This document shows, one piece after another, positions 12,510 to 19,002 of a stretch of 19,002 nt of DNA (within the stretch, counting starts at the first letter, position 1; each line of letters starts with the position of its first letter). This DNA comes from Armatimonadota bacterium. Its GTDB lineage: Bacteria; Armatimonadota; DTGP01; JAHWJO01. The notes below the pieces were generated by a model that was not told the DNA's origin, did no database searches, and worked only from the letters and a program-made list of their open reading frames with translations. Made by a program: the position numbers and the translations under genes. The stretch covers positions 1-19,002 of the forward strand of contig JAHWJO010000018.1 in the NCBI GenBank assembly GCA_019348365.1. Direction: 5' to 3'.

Positions 12510-12761
12510 TCAGGAGGATCCCGTCTCCCCGGCGTGGCGGACCGTTTCCCCGTCGACGGAATCCACCGTGGAGTTGCCGGTCGCGCCGCCGGTGACGACC
12601 GAATCACTGTCGCCGCTGACGACGGATCCCTGCGTGCCGAGGCCCTCGCTGGGGCGCTCCGATTGGGCCACGTTCTTCTCCTGGCTGGCGGTGGTCGGCT
12701 CTCCCAGGTCGCTGTGGGTGCCGATCCCGGATTTGTGTTCTTCCGCTTCCGCTGCGCTCAT
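12510..12761 (-). CDS. Small hydrophilic low-complexity protein, 83 aa
   Basis: The family is not recognised. The strongest evidence for the gene is AAGGAGG placed 5 nt before the ATG at 12761. The product (MSAAEAEEHKSGIGTHSDLG...) is composed mainly of Ser, Gly, Glu, Thr, Val and Asp. It has no cysteine, tryptophan, phenylalanine or tyrosine, so it is probably disordered. The middle has a quasi-periodic Ser/Val/Gly/Asp pattern (GSVVSGDSDSVVTGGATG). Such proteins may be stress-related or chaperone-like, but nothing here shows this. Longer plus-strand frames over the same bases have no ribosome-binding site and odd composition, and are treated as shadows. Confidence 0.6.
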   Translation of the reverse strand: MSAAEAEEHKSGIGTHSDLGEPTTASQEKNVAQSERPSEGLGTQGSVVSGDSDSVVTGGATGNSTVDSVDGETVRHAGETGSS

Positions 12762-13163
12762 GCGGGCCTCCTTGGGAATGGACGAGTGCGAGATGAGGAT
12801 TTCAAGGCTTTACCCAACTCTACTCGGCGTGCGCTGCCCTGAAACGACGGCATCCTCCTCCCCGAAGGAGAGCCCCCCCGATCCCCCGACCGACCTGCTT
12901 GAGCGGGAGGGGCTCGTCTACGCGGACGTGCTGCCGGGAGAGGAGTGTACGGAGAGCCAATAGCGGTGGGACTGAACTCCTCCGCTGCCCAGGGCCCGGC
13001 CCTCTGCCCTTCGGGCATTCACCCGCCTTCGGCCCAGTGTCGGCCTCCGCCGACACGACCTGAAGGAATGGCTGGAATCGAGCTTCTTGATTCCAGGGGG
13101 TGAAAGGCGGTATCTTTAGAGCAAGCGGAGAGCCCTGTTTCTTTGAAAGGCGAAGGTGAAGCG
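12762..13163. other. 402-bp gap with hairpins and a possible short coding remnant
   Basis: On the plus strand, the end of an open frame up to the stop at 12961-12963 reads PTDLLEREGLVYADVLPGEE with good high-GC codon use. This looks like the tail of a decayed or very small gene; in-frame ATGs at 12760, 12778 and 12793 lack a good ribosome-binding site. Beyond it are stacked hairpins: GTGTCGGC/GCCGACAC around CTCC (13037-13056) and CTGGAATC/GATTCCAG around 9 nt (13072-13096), plus a small GCCC-TTC-GGGC stem near 13006-13016. I could not identify a known RNA family. Confidence 0.4.
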
Positions 13164-13346
13164 ATGCGGAACCGTTTGCTCCAGGCGCTGGTGAATCTGC
13201 GGCGGATCTTCGTGCCGACGGGCGGGGGAAGCGATCCCGACGAGCCGGGAAACGCCGGAGTCCGGTCGCCGCTGAAACCACGGCCGGTGCTCGTGGGCAG
13301 CGATGCGAAGGCGATTCCCACTTCCGAGTCGCAGGAAATCGAATGA
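13164..13346 (+). CDS. Small hypothetical protein, 60 aa
   Basis: This is an unrecognised basic, proline-rich short protein. It opens with a helix MRNRLLQALVNLRRIFVP, has a flexible GGGSDPDEPGNAG middle, and ends with PLKPRPVLVGSDAKAIPTS. The ATG at 13164 is preceded by AAGGTG 5 nt upstream. An upstream TTG start at 13143 is less likely. The N-terminal helix is amphipathic rather than a clear membrane segment. It follows a hairpin-rich segment, which could be its leader. Confidence 0.45.
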   Translation: MRNRLLQALVNLRRIFVPTGGGSDPDEPGNAGVRSPLKPRPVLVGSDAKAIPTSESQEIE

Positions 13347-13390
13347 GAGTGAGGCGAGAGTCGCTGCTATAGGAAGGTCGAAATTCCAGC

Positions 13391-13678
13391 ATGTCGATGG
13401 ACTACCCGGATTACGCGGAAATACGGAATAAGAGTCGCGGTCTGGCTTTCGTTTGGAAAGCGGGAGATTCGCTCTACTATGTGGGTCTATTTGGGGCTCT
13501 ATTCATCATCCTGATAGCTCCCATTTCCTGGTTTTTCACCCGGTTGAAAGGGAGTACGGTGGGTCCTGATTTAATGAACCTTCCGGGCTTGGCCGCTCTA
13601 TTCATCAGTGTGGCCACACTATTCCTGGGAGGCTACCTGAAAGAGTGGGCTTGTAAGAAATCCGGGGTATGCGAATAA
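13391..13678 (+). CDS. Small membrane protein with two transmembrane helices, 95 aa
   Basis: The family is not recognised. After an acidic/aromatic N-terminus (MSMDYPDYAEIRNK) there are two hydrophobic helices, at about residues 28-50 (LYYVGLFGALFIILIAPISWFF, a charge-free stretch) and 63-83 (LPGLAALFISVATLFLGGYL), with a short KGSTVGPD loop. It ends in a tail with two cysteines (WACKKSGVCE). The charged residues suggest both ends are cytoplasmic. GGAAGG lies about 12 nt upstream of the ATG at 13391; a second ATG two codons later is possible. Base composition is clearly less GC-rich than the housekeeping genes, as in the next gene. Confidence 0.65.
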   Translation: MSMDYPDYAEIRNKSRGLAFVWKAGDSLYYVGLFGALFIILIAPISWFFTRLKGSTVGPDLMNLPGLAALFISVATLFLGGYLKEWACKKSGVCE

Positions 13679-13873
13679 AGAGGTTATGATGATGATTTCT
13701 TCTCTCCTCCGTATCCTGTAACGCTTCCAGAAATGTGTTTACCTTCTCCGCCCTTTCTTGCCGAGGAGGGGAGGCTCAACTTCAGAGCTATTACTCCTCT
13801 ATATCCGAAACGCAGCGGTGCCGCACTCCGGAACGTATTTCATCGCGGTACTTCAAACAGGAAATAAGCCGGA

Positions 13874-14347
13874 ATGTGTTATAGGATCGTTATCGGTTTG
13901 CCTCAGGCGGTTGAAGAGAAATGGCTGTCCCGACTGCCGGAAAGAATGAATCACTGGATGAGTTCCTATTCCGGCCTGAGTGAGAGAATGAGCCATTTCA
14001 CTCCGCGTGTTGTGGGTACTTCCATGTGCTCCTGCGACCTTTATCATGGAGAGCCGGACCAAACTCAGCAGCTTCGAAAGAAATATGAACGAAAGGGCTG
14101 GTCGGAAGCCCGAATCATACGTGTATTGGAGAGCCGCGAGAAAGAACTTCGATATGCTCTGGACTCCGATTTTCTACGATGGCTGACGATCGCGGCGGAA
14201 GATGCAAAAACGGCTTATCTCTGGGTTCACTGGGAATCGACGGATAGTTCTATTCAATGCGAGGTGCAGATCTCAACGGATGAACTGCGGGATCACTCCG
14301 TTCGCATTGGAGAAGAAAAGCTCTATCATATTTCCGCATCAGCTTGA
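13874..14347 (+). CDS. Hypothetical soluble protein with a CSC motif, 157 aa
   Basis: The family is not recognised. The protein starts MCYRIVIGLP and contains a tight cysteine pair in TSMCSCDLYHGE, followed by a long charged helix (QLRKKYERKGWSEARIIRVL) and a C-terminal beta-rich part (AYLWVHWESTD, IQCEVQISTDELRDH). The four cysteines (residues 2, 52, 54 and 128) could bind metal or be redox active, but no known motif fits. There is no membrane segment. The ribosome-binding site is weak. The last 22 bp overlap the end of miaA on the other strand. GC content is lower than in surrounding genes. The 195 bp before it hold no supported feature. Confidence 0.65.
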   Translation: MCYRIVIGLPQAVEEKWLSRLPERMNHWMSSYSGLSERMSHFTPRVVGTSMCSCDLYHGEPDQTQQLRKKYERKGWSEARIIRVLESREKELRYALDSDFLRWLTIAAEDAKTAYLWVHWESTDSSIQCEVQISTDELRDHSVRIGEEKLYHISASA

Positions 14348-15321
14348 ACTTCTGTTTCCGATTTCCCTTTGTTGAAGACGGCCAGAATTTCCTCCGCTAC
14401 GCGCTCCGGCTCCCGGTCCGCCCGGACCCACTGGACTCCCGGTTCGTTCCGCAGCCAGGAAAGCTGCCGCTTCGCGTGATGGCGGGTGTTGCGCTTCAGC
14501 AGATAGATCCCGTGCTCCAGCGGGTAACGCCCCTTCAGCGCCCCGATGATCTCCTTGTAGCCGTGCCCCTGCAAGGCCGGCAGCGACTCGTCGTATCCCT
14601 TTTCGAGTAGCCCCCGCACCTCTTCCACCAGGCCGTTCTCAATCATCTCGTCCACCCGGCGGTTGATCCGGTCGTACAGCTCCTCGCGGTCGCGGGTGAG
14701 GGCGACCCACGGCCCTTCGCATGGCGGGGCCTGCGCCTGGGATTCCTTCTGCCACTCGGTGATGGGCCGTCCGGTGAGCGCGTGGACTTCCAGGGCGCGG
14801 AGGATGCGCTTCCGGTCGCCAGGGGCGATGCGGGCGCCGCTCTCCGGGTCCACCTCCGCCAGCCGCGCGTGGAGCGCATCCAGCCCCGCCTCGTCGGCCT
14901 CGCGCTCCAGCCGCTCCCGCAACGCGTCGTCCGCCCCCGGCCCCTCGAAGAACCCCCGCGTCAGGGCGAGGACGTAGAGCCGCGTTCCCCCCACCACGAG
15001 CGCCTTCTTTTCCCGCACACGAATGTCGTCGATGGCGGCGAGGGCTTCCCGGCGGTAGTCCGCCACGGTGAACCGCTCATCGGGGTTCACGATATCCACC
15101 ATGTGGTGCGGCACGCGCGCCCGTTCTTCGGGGGCGGGCTTGGCGGTGGCGGCGTCCATCTCGCGGTAGATCGCCATGGAGTCGGCGGAGACGATCTCGG
15201 CGTTCATCCGCTCCGCGACGCGGAGGGCGGCTTCGGTCTTGCCCACGGCGGTCGGGCCGGTGAGAACAAAGATAGGGCGCAGGGTGTAGGGAGTAGAGAG
15301 TAGGGAGTCTGTTGTGATCAT
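14326..15321 (-). CDS. miaA: tRNA dimethylallyltransferase
   Basis: MiaA transfers the dimethylallyl group of DMAPP to N6 of A37 in tRNAs that read UNN codons. From the ATG at 15321 the product has 331 residues. It shows the P-loop GPTAVGKT (22-29), the substrate block SADSMAIYREMDAATAKP, VPHHMVDI, VVGGTRLYV, RKRILRALEV, and the C-terminal LQGHGYKEIIGAL and RNTRHHAKRQLSWLR. The N-terminus is uncertain: a TTG at 15342 also starts the frame. Residues just before the P-loop (SLLSTPYTLRP) are encoded by the CTCCCTACACCC repeat, so the true start could lie further in. DMAPP comes from the pathway of ispH in this window, and the polyprenyl synthase upstream competes for it. Confidence 0.95.
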   Translation of the reverse strand: MITTDSLLSTPYTLRPIFVLTGPTAVGKTEAALRVAERMNAEIVSADSMAIYREMDAATAKPAPEERARVPHHMVDIVNPDERFTVADYRREALAAIDDIRVREKKALVVGGTRLYVLALTRGFFEGPGADDALRERLEREADEAGLDALHARLAEVDPESGARIAPGDRKRILRALEVHALTGRPITEWQKESQAQAPPCEGPWVALTRDREELYDRINRRVDEMIENGLVEEVRGLLEKGYDESLPALQGHGYKEIIGALKGRYPLEHGIYLLKRNTRHHAKRQLSWLRNEPGVQWVRADREPERVAEEILAVFNKGKSETEVQADAEI

Positions 15322-15399
15322 CTCCTGCTTAAATTCCTGCAAATATCCATGACAGAGAAGATAGAGGTATCGTTATCTACACCCTACTCCCTACACCCT
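15281..15399. repeat. Inverted GTAGGGAGTAG repeats around the miaA start
   Basis: AGGGTGTAGGGAGTAG at 15281-15296 and its perfect complement at 15384-15399 form 16-bp arms about 87 bp apart. The left arm extends as further GTAGGG units to 15306 and lies in the miaA frame. The right arm runs into the stop codon of the polyprenyl synthase gene. The same family is seen at 5898-5926. Confidence 0.8.
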
Positions 15400-16487
15400 C
15401 ATCGCTCGCGGTGAAGGGCGAACTCCGTCATCCCGACGAGGCGGTCGTAGGCGGCGCGGGCGGCGTCGGTCTCCGCCGGGCGGATGGCGTCCAGCGCGGC
15501 GAAGGCTTCGTCGGTCAGGCGCTGCACCTGGGCCTGGGTGTACGCCTCCGCGCCCAACTCCTCCAGGTGATGGCGAATTTCATCCGCCTGGTCCGGGGTG
15601 AGTTGAGTCCGCCCGAAGAGGTGCTCCAGGGTACGCCGCTCCGCCCCTTCAGCTTCGGTGAGGGCGAAGACAACGGGGAGCGACTTCTTCTTCCGGAGGA
15701 GGTCGCTGCCCACGGGCTTGCCCGTCACCTCGGGGTCGCCCCAGATGCCGAGGTAATCGTCCCGCGCCTGGAACGCGAGCCCGAACGCTTCGCCGTAGGC
15801 AGCATAGGGGGATGCGAGGTCCATCCGGCCGTTGGGGTGCCCCACCATCGCGCCAATCAGGCACGAGTTCCGCAGGAGAGCCGCCGTCTTTCCTCCCACC
15901 ATGCGCCAGTAGCCTTCCAGGGTGGGTTCGTCGCTCTCCTGAAGGCGGATGTCGAGGTGCTGGCCTTCGGTCATGCGGAGGATCGCCCATGTCAGCCCGC
16001 CGATGGCGTGGAGGACCGTTTCCGTGGGCACCCCTCTCTCCCGCAGCCTCAGGGCCGCGCTGTAAACGAGAGCCTGCATGTGGCTGCCCGTGTTGATCGC
16101 CTGGGGGACGCCGGAGAGGACCCAGAGCGACGGGCGGTGGCGGCGCTCCTCGTCGGCGTCCTCGATGTCGTCGTGGACGAGCGAGAAGTTGTGGATCAGC
16201 TCGACGGCGGCGGCGGCGGGAAGCGCCGCTTCGACCGTGCCGCCGACGCACTCGGCGCAGGAGAGGAGCAGCAGGGGCCGGGCGCGCTTTCCGCCCACCC
16301 GCCGCCGCTCCTCGCGCTCCAGCAGCCGTCCCTCTTCATCCCGCCCGCCGAGCGCGTACTCCACCGCGATCCGGAGCCGCTTGGGGGTCTCGGATTGGGC
16401 GCTCTCCAGCGTGGCGAAGAGCTCGCCCTCGATCGCTTCGATGAGCACGGGGTCGAACGGGTCGATTGGGGTCAGCAGGGCGGGCAT
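15399..16487 (-). CDS. Polyprenyl diphosphate synthase (trans-isoprenyl type)
   Basis: The 362-aa protein condenses IPP with an allylic diphosphate to make a prenyl chain. It has GGKRARP (65-71), the first aspartate-rich motif in LVHDDIED (DDIED at 106-110) followed by the RRHRP block, QAINTG, GGKTAAL (198-204), and the second aspartate-rich motif FQARDDYLGIWGD (DD at 243-244), then GSDLLRKKKSLPVVFAL. Phe101, five residues before the first motif, suggests a short C15-C20 product, but this is inference. The start at 16487 follows GGAAGGAA and gives normal family length; the frame extends to 16694 over the upstream Uma2 gene and is rejected there. It lies 32 nt after the Uma2 gene, so the two are probably one transcript. 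Its TGA stop is the first base group of a repeat. Confidence 0.94.
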   Translation of the reverse strand: MPALLTPIDPFDPVLIEAIEGELFATLESAQSETPKRLRIAVEYALGGRDEEGRLLEREERRRVGGKRARPLLLLSCAECVGGTVEAALPAAAAVELIHNFSLVHDDIEDADEERRHRPSLWVLSGVPQAINTGSHMQALVYSAALRLRERGVPTETVLHAIGGLTWAILRMTEGQHLDIRLQESDEPTLEGYWRMVGGKTAALLRNSCLIGAMVGHPNGRMDLASPYAAYGEAFGLAFQARDDYLGIWGDPEVTGKPVGSDLLRKKKSLPVVFALTEAEGAERRTLEHLFGRTQLTPDQADEIRHHLEELGAEAYTQAQVQRLTDEAFAALDAIRPAETDAARAAYDRLVGMTEFALHRER

Positions 16488-16519
16488 GGGGTTCCTTCCG
16501 GCGTGGTGGGGAGAAGAGG

Positions 16520-17125
16520 TTACGGTTGAGGCTCGGAGGGAAGGCCAAAGAGGTCGCGGACGGGGCAGCGGAAGCCGGGGAGAACGGGCTCCGCGTCGGC
16601 CTCGTCGTCCAGGCCGAGCACGCGGACCGCTTCCCCCACGCGGTAAATCCGGAGGGTGAAATCGGCGGGATTGAGGATCCAGACAACAGAGCACCCCGTA
16701 CGGAGGTACATCTGCGCTTTTGCCTCCGTTGCTTTGAGGGAGTCGGTGGGGGAGAGGATCTCCACCGCGAAATCGGGCGCGCCGGGGAAGAATCCTTCCA
16801 GGTGTTTCACCGGCTCGAACCGCTCTTGCCTGACGAAGGAGAGGTCCGGCGACCGGACGGTGAACGGGTCACGTTCCAGGATGAAGCCCGCATCTCCCGT
16901 CCAGACCACCCCCAGCTTCCGGGGCATGACGAAGGCTTTGAGGAGGTCCGAGGCGTGGGACTCGATCTGATTGTGTACGATGCCGGAAGGCGACAATTGG
17001 ATCACCGCTCCTCTCACCAACTCCAGATGTTTCTCGTTGCGGCAAAACTCCAGAAACTCGTCCGCCGTCATGCACGGACGGGGCGGCGAGGCCGGGGGGG
17101 AGGGGGTCGGGCTTGCGAGCGTCAT
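16520..17125 (-). CDS. Uma2 family (DUF820) putative restriction-like endonuclease
   Basis: The 201-aa protein has the Uma2 pattern with D94 (RSPDLSF), E122 (FAVEILSPTDS) and K136 (EAKAQMYLRTG) as candidate PD-(D/E)XK residues; LELVRGAVIQL near the N-terminus has Ala where the paralogue at 841-1443 has Glu. A Pro/Ser-rich leader of about 18 residues precedes the domain. GAGGAG, 6 nt before the ATG at 17125, fixes the start; a longer frame to 17167 lacks such a site. It is the first gene of a likely unit with the polyprenyl synthase and perhaps miaA, with a good -10 box 58 bp upstream. Its partnership with isoprenoid genes is probably incidental. Confidence 0.9.
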   Translation of the reverse strand: MTLASPTPSPPASPPRPCMTADEFLEFCRNEKHLELVRGAVIQLSPSGIVHNQIESHASDLLKAFVMPRKLGVVWTGDAGFILERDPFTVRSPDLSFVRQERFEPVKHLEGFFPGAPDFAVEILSPTDSLKATEAKAQMYLRTGCSVVWILNPADFTLRIYRVGEAVRVLGLDDEADAEPVLPGFRCPVRDLFGLPSEPQP

Positions 17126-17182
17126 CAGAATCTCCTCGGAACTCGGAACAGATCCATCTCCTCTCACGCAGGGTCAACCAGT

Positions 17183-17188
17183 ATTATA
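17183..17188 (-). promoter_or_regulatory. Candidate -10 element for the Uma2-polyprenyl synthase unit
   Basis: The minus strand reads CGGCTATAATACTGG. The predicted start near 17176 gives a leader of about 50 nt ahead of the ATG at 17125. No consensus -35 is visible. The core matches the element upstream of the prepilin-like gene. Confidence 0.5.
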
Positions 17189-17215
17189 GCCGATGCCGCC
17201 ACGTTACCGGCTCCG

Positions 17216-17305
17216 TTATCTGCGCAGGGGTACAAACGAATGCGCCGGGGGCGGCAAACGCCCCAGCGCCGCGCCGCTCACCCCCTCGAACGTACTGCCG
17301 TTCAT
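17216..17305 (-). other. Coding-like short frame downstream of cimA, possible remnant
   Basis: In the roughly 200-bp gap after the cimA stop, one minus-strand frame reads GRVRFDGTEVGKAYPIPMNG and continues to a TAA at 17216-17218, with high third-position GC. Only an internal ATG at 17305 could start it, giving 29 residues; there is no ribosome-binding site. It may be the tail of a lost gene or chance. A GGGGCG/CGCCCC stem at 17248-17264 lies within it and could help end the cimA transcript. Confidence 0.25.
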
Positions 17306-17366
17306 AGGAATGGGATACGCCTTCCCGACCTCCGTCCCGTCGAAGCGGACCCGGCCGGGGCTGTCC

Positions 17367-18962
17367 TCATGCAGCGGAGCGTTGCTGCGCGATCTGGCTG
17401 TAGCGGAGGCCGTATTCCAGCGCGTCCACCAGCGCGTGCCAGCTCGCTTCCACGATGTTCGTCGAGACGCCGACCGTGTTCCAGGCGTCGTCCCGCGCGC
17501 TCGATTCGATGAGGACGCGGACCTTCGCCGCCGTGCCCTCTTCCGCGCTCAATACGCGCACTTTGTAGTCCACGAGATGGATCTCGTCGATCTCCGGGTA
17601 GGCGGCGCGGAGGGCCTGCCGCATCGCGCCGTCGAGGGCGTTGACGGGGCCGTCCCCCTCGGCGGCGGTGAGGTAGGTCTTCTCCCCCACGTTGATTTTG
17701 ACAGTGGCGACGATCCGCTCCACGTCGTCCCGGTCCCGGTCGATGACGACCTGGTAGTTGCACAGCTCGAAGAGGGGCCGGTGCTCCCCCAGGGCGCGGT
17801 GGATGAGCAGCTCGAAGGAGGCTTCCGCGCCCTCGAAGGCGTACCCCTCGTTCTCCATTCGGGTCAGGCGGTCGAGGATCGCTTTGGTCTCCGGAGAGTT
17901 CTTGGTGAGGTCGATCCCGAACTCCTTCGCCTTGCCCGCCACGCTGCTGCCCCCGGCCAGCTCGGAGATGAGGAACCGCCGGACGTTGCCTACCTTCTCC
18001 GGGTCGATATGCTCGAAGGTCTGCGGGTTCTTGTAGACGGCATCGACGTGCATCCCGGCCTTGTGCGCGAAGGCGCTCCGGCCCACGAACGGGAGGTTCT
18101 CCTGCGGCACGACGTTCGCGAGGTCGCTGACCTTGTGGGCGGTCTCGGTGAGGCGGGCGAGCCGCTCGTCGGGGAGGCAGCGGCGACCCATCTTGAGCTG
18201 GAGCACCGGGACGATGGAGCAGAGGTTCGCGTTGCCGATCCGCTCACCCCAGCCGTTCATCGTGCCCTGCACCTGCACCGCGCCCGCGCGGATCGCCGCG
18301 ACGGCGTTCGCCGTGCCGAGGTCGGAGTCGTTGTGGGTGTGGATACCGACGGGGGCGGCGACGCGCGCGATCACCGCCTTCACGGTCTCCTCGACCTCCC
18401 AGGGGAGGGAGCCGCCGTTCGTGTCGCACAGCGCGACGAGGTCCGCGCCGCCTGTCACCGCCGCTTCAAGGGAGGCGAGGGCGTAGCCGGAGTCGTTCTT
18501 GTACCCGTCGAAAAAGTGCTCCGCGTCGTAGATGACCTCCCGCCCGAAGCTCTTGAGATAGGCGACGGAGCTGCGGATCATTTCGAGATTCGTCTCCGGG
18601 GTGGTGCGGAGGACTTCGGTGACGTGGAAGGTCCACGACTTGCCGAAGAGAGTGATGACGGGCGCGTCGCTGCGCAGCAGCTCGGCGAGGATCGGGTCGT
18701 CCTCGGGGGCGTTTTTGGCGCGGCGGGTGCTGCCGAACGCCGCGAGCTTGCTGTTTTTGAACTCCATGTCGCGGGCGTGGTTGAAGAAGTCGATGTCCTT
18801 GGGATTGGAGCCGGGCCAGCCGCCCTCGATGTACTGGACGCCGAGTTCGTCCAGGAGCCGCGCCACTTTGAGCTTGTCCTGGACGCTGAAGGAGACGCCC
18901 TCGCCCTGCGAGCCGTCCCGTAAAGTGGTATCGTAGATCTGAACTTGGGGGTTGGAATTCAT
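17367..18962 (-). CDS. cimA: (R)-citramalate synthase
   Basis: CimA condenses pyruvate and acetyl-CoA to citramalate, the first step of a threonine-independent route to 2-oxobutyrate and isoleucine; LeuCD and LeuB then act on the product. The 531-aa protein has the DRE-TIM metallolyase core: DTTLRDGSQGEG (residues 11-22), YIEGGWPGSNPKD, LCDTNGG, the metal-binding HTHND (208-212) and GERIGNANL (239-247). A C-terminal LeuA-type regulatory dimer domain follows from about residue 400 (YQVVIDRDRDD...VRVLIESSARDD). The GGWPGSNPKD segment and total length favour CimA over 2-isopropylmalate synthase or homocitrate synthase. The ATG at 18962 is preceded by GGGTGA. The remaining 40 bases to the window end show nothing further. 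A leuB gene at the other end of the window fits the same pathway. Confidence 0.95.
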   Translation of the reverse strand: MNSNPQVQIYDTTLRDGSQGEGVSFSVQDKLKVARLLDELGVQYIEGGWPGSNPKDIDFFNHARDMEFKNSKLAAFGSTRRAKNAPEDDPILAELLRSDAPVITLFGKSWTFHVTEVLRTTPETNLEMIRSSVAYLKSFGREVIYDAEHFFDGYKNDSGYALASLEAAVTGGADLVALCDTNGGSLPWEVEETVKAVIARVAAPVGIHTHNDSDLGTANAVAAIRAGAVQVQGTMNGWGERIGNANLCSIVPVLQLKMGRRCLPDERLARLTETAHKVSDLANVVPQENLPFVGRSAFAHKAGMHVDAVYKNPQTFEHIDPEKVGNVRRFLISELAGGSSVAGKAKEFGIDLTKNSPETKAILDRLTRMENEGYAFEGAEASFELLIHRALGEHRPLFELCNYQVVIDRDRDDVERIVATVKINVGEKTYLTAAEGDGPVNALDGAMRQALRAAYPEIDEIHLVDYKVRVLSAEEGTAAKVRVLIESSARDDAWNTVGVSTNIVEASWHALVDALEYGLRYSQIAQQRSAA

Positions 18963-19002
18963 AGAGTCACCCGTGATGGTCTGCTTCGTGAGAGAGAAGG
19001 GA

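Noticed and set aside
13758..13949. 63-aa plus-strand frame before the 157-aa gene
   Set aside because: It overlaps the start of the better-supported 13874 gene in another frame and has no ribosome-binding site or recognisable pattern.
16488..16694. N-terminal extension of the polyprenyl synthase to 431 aa
   Set aside because: The extension overlaps the upstream Uma2 gene, is Arg/Pro/Ser-rich, and the ATG at 16487 has a good ribosome-binding site.
17193..18923. 576-aa plus-strand open frame opposite cimA
   Set aside because: Antisense shadow of a high-GC gene; composition is typical of shadow frames and no motif is visible.

Overview
The window is a high-GC (roughly 60-65 %) bacterial chromosome segment of housekeeping and small hypothetical genes. 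Interspersed repeats fill most of the gaps. The mix suggests Armatimonadota or a phylum of similar gene content: a DUF1559-type prepilin-like protein, several Uma2 (DUF820) proteins, a PDZ/radical-SAM DUF512 protein, a YbjQ protein, and citramalate synthase with LeuB. This placement is an inference from gene content, not from a marker gene.

Layout. 1-1443 (+): end of leuB, then a Uma2 gene. 1492-4438 (-): YbjQ, DUF512 radical-SAM protein and prepilin-like protein, with a 252-bp repeat-filled gap at 1816-2067. 4632-5508 (+): sigma-70 family factor overlapping a 100-aa unknown gene, divergent from the prepilin gene. 5509-5904: inverted-repeat element with a 22-bp perfect hairpin. 5905-6975 (-): rtcA, preceded by a 102-bp MITE-like element. 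7483-8758 (-): membrane-anchored hypothetical and an SDR oxidoreductase. 9012-11291 (+): ispH, antitoxin-like small gene, second Uma2 gene and a hypothetical. 11415-12434 (+): family-2 glycosyltransferase that looks leaderless. 12510-14347: small hypothetical genes and structured non-coding DNA, partly of lower GC. 14326-17125 (-): miaA, a polyprenyl diphosphate synthase and a third Uma2 gene. 17367-18962 (-): cimA.

How the genes fit together. LeuB and CimA at the two ends belong to branched-chain amino-acid synthesis; citramalate is a pyruvate-derived route to 2-oxobutyrate for isoleucine. IspH makes IPP and DMAPP, the polyprenyl synthase condenses them, and MiaA uses DMAPP to modify tRNA. 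The last two are neighbours on one strand. The sigma factor may control the divergent prepilin gene, but this is only positional.

The most unusual feature is the repeats. Short repeats rich in stop codons (words such as GAGCGTTGAGC and GTAGGGAGTAGGG) sit at gene ends. They supply the last codons or the stop of the 100-aa gene and of rtcA, touch the stop of the polyprenyl synthase gene, and may encode the N-terminus of MiaA. A separate short duplication is shared by the C-terminus of IspH and that of the antitoxin-like gene next to it. I found no CRISPR array, rRNA, tRNA, transposase or complete new defence system.
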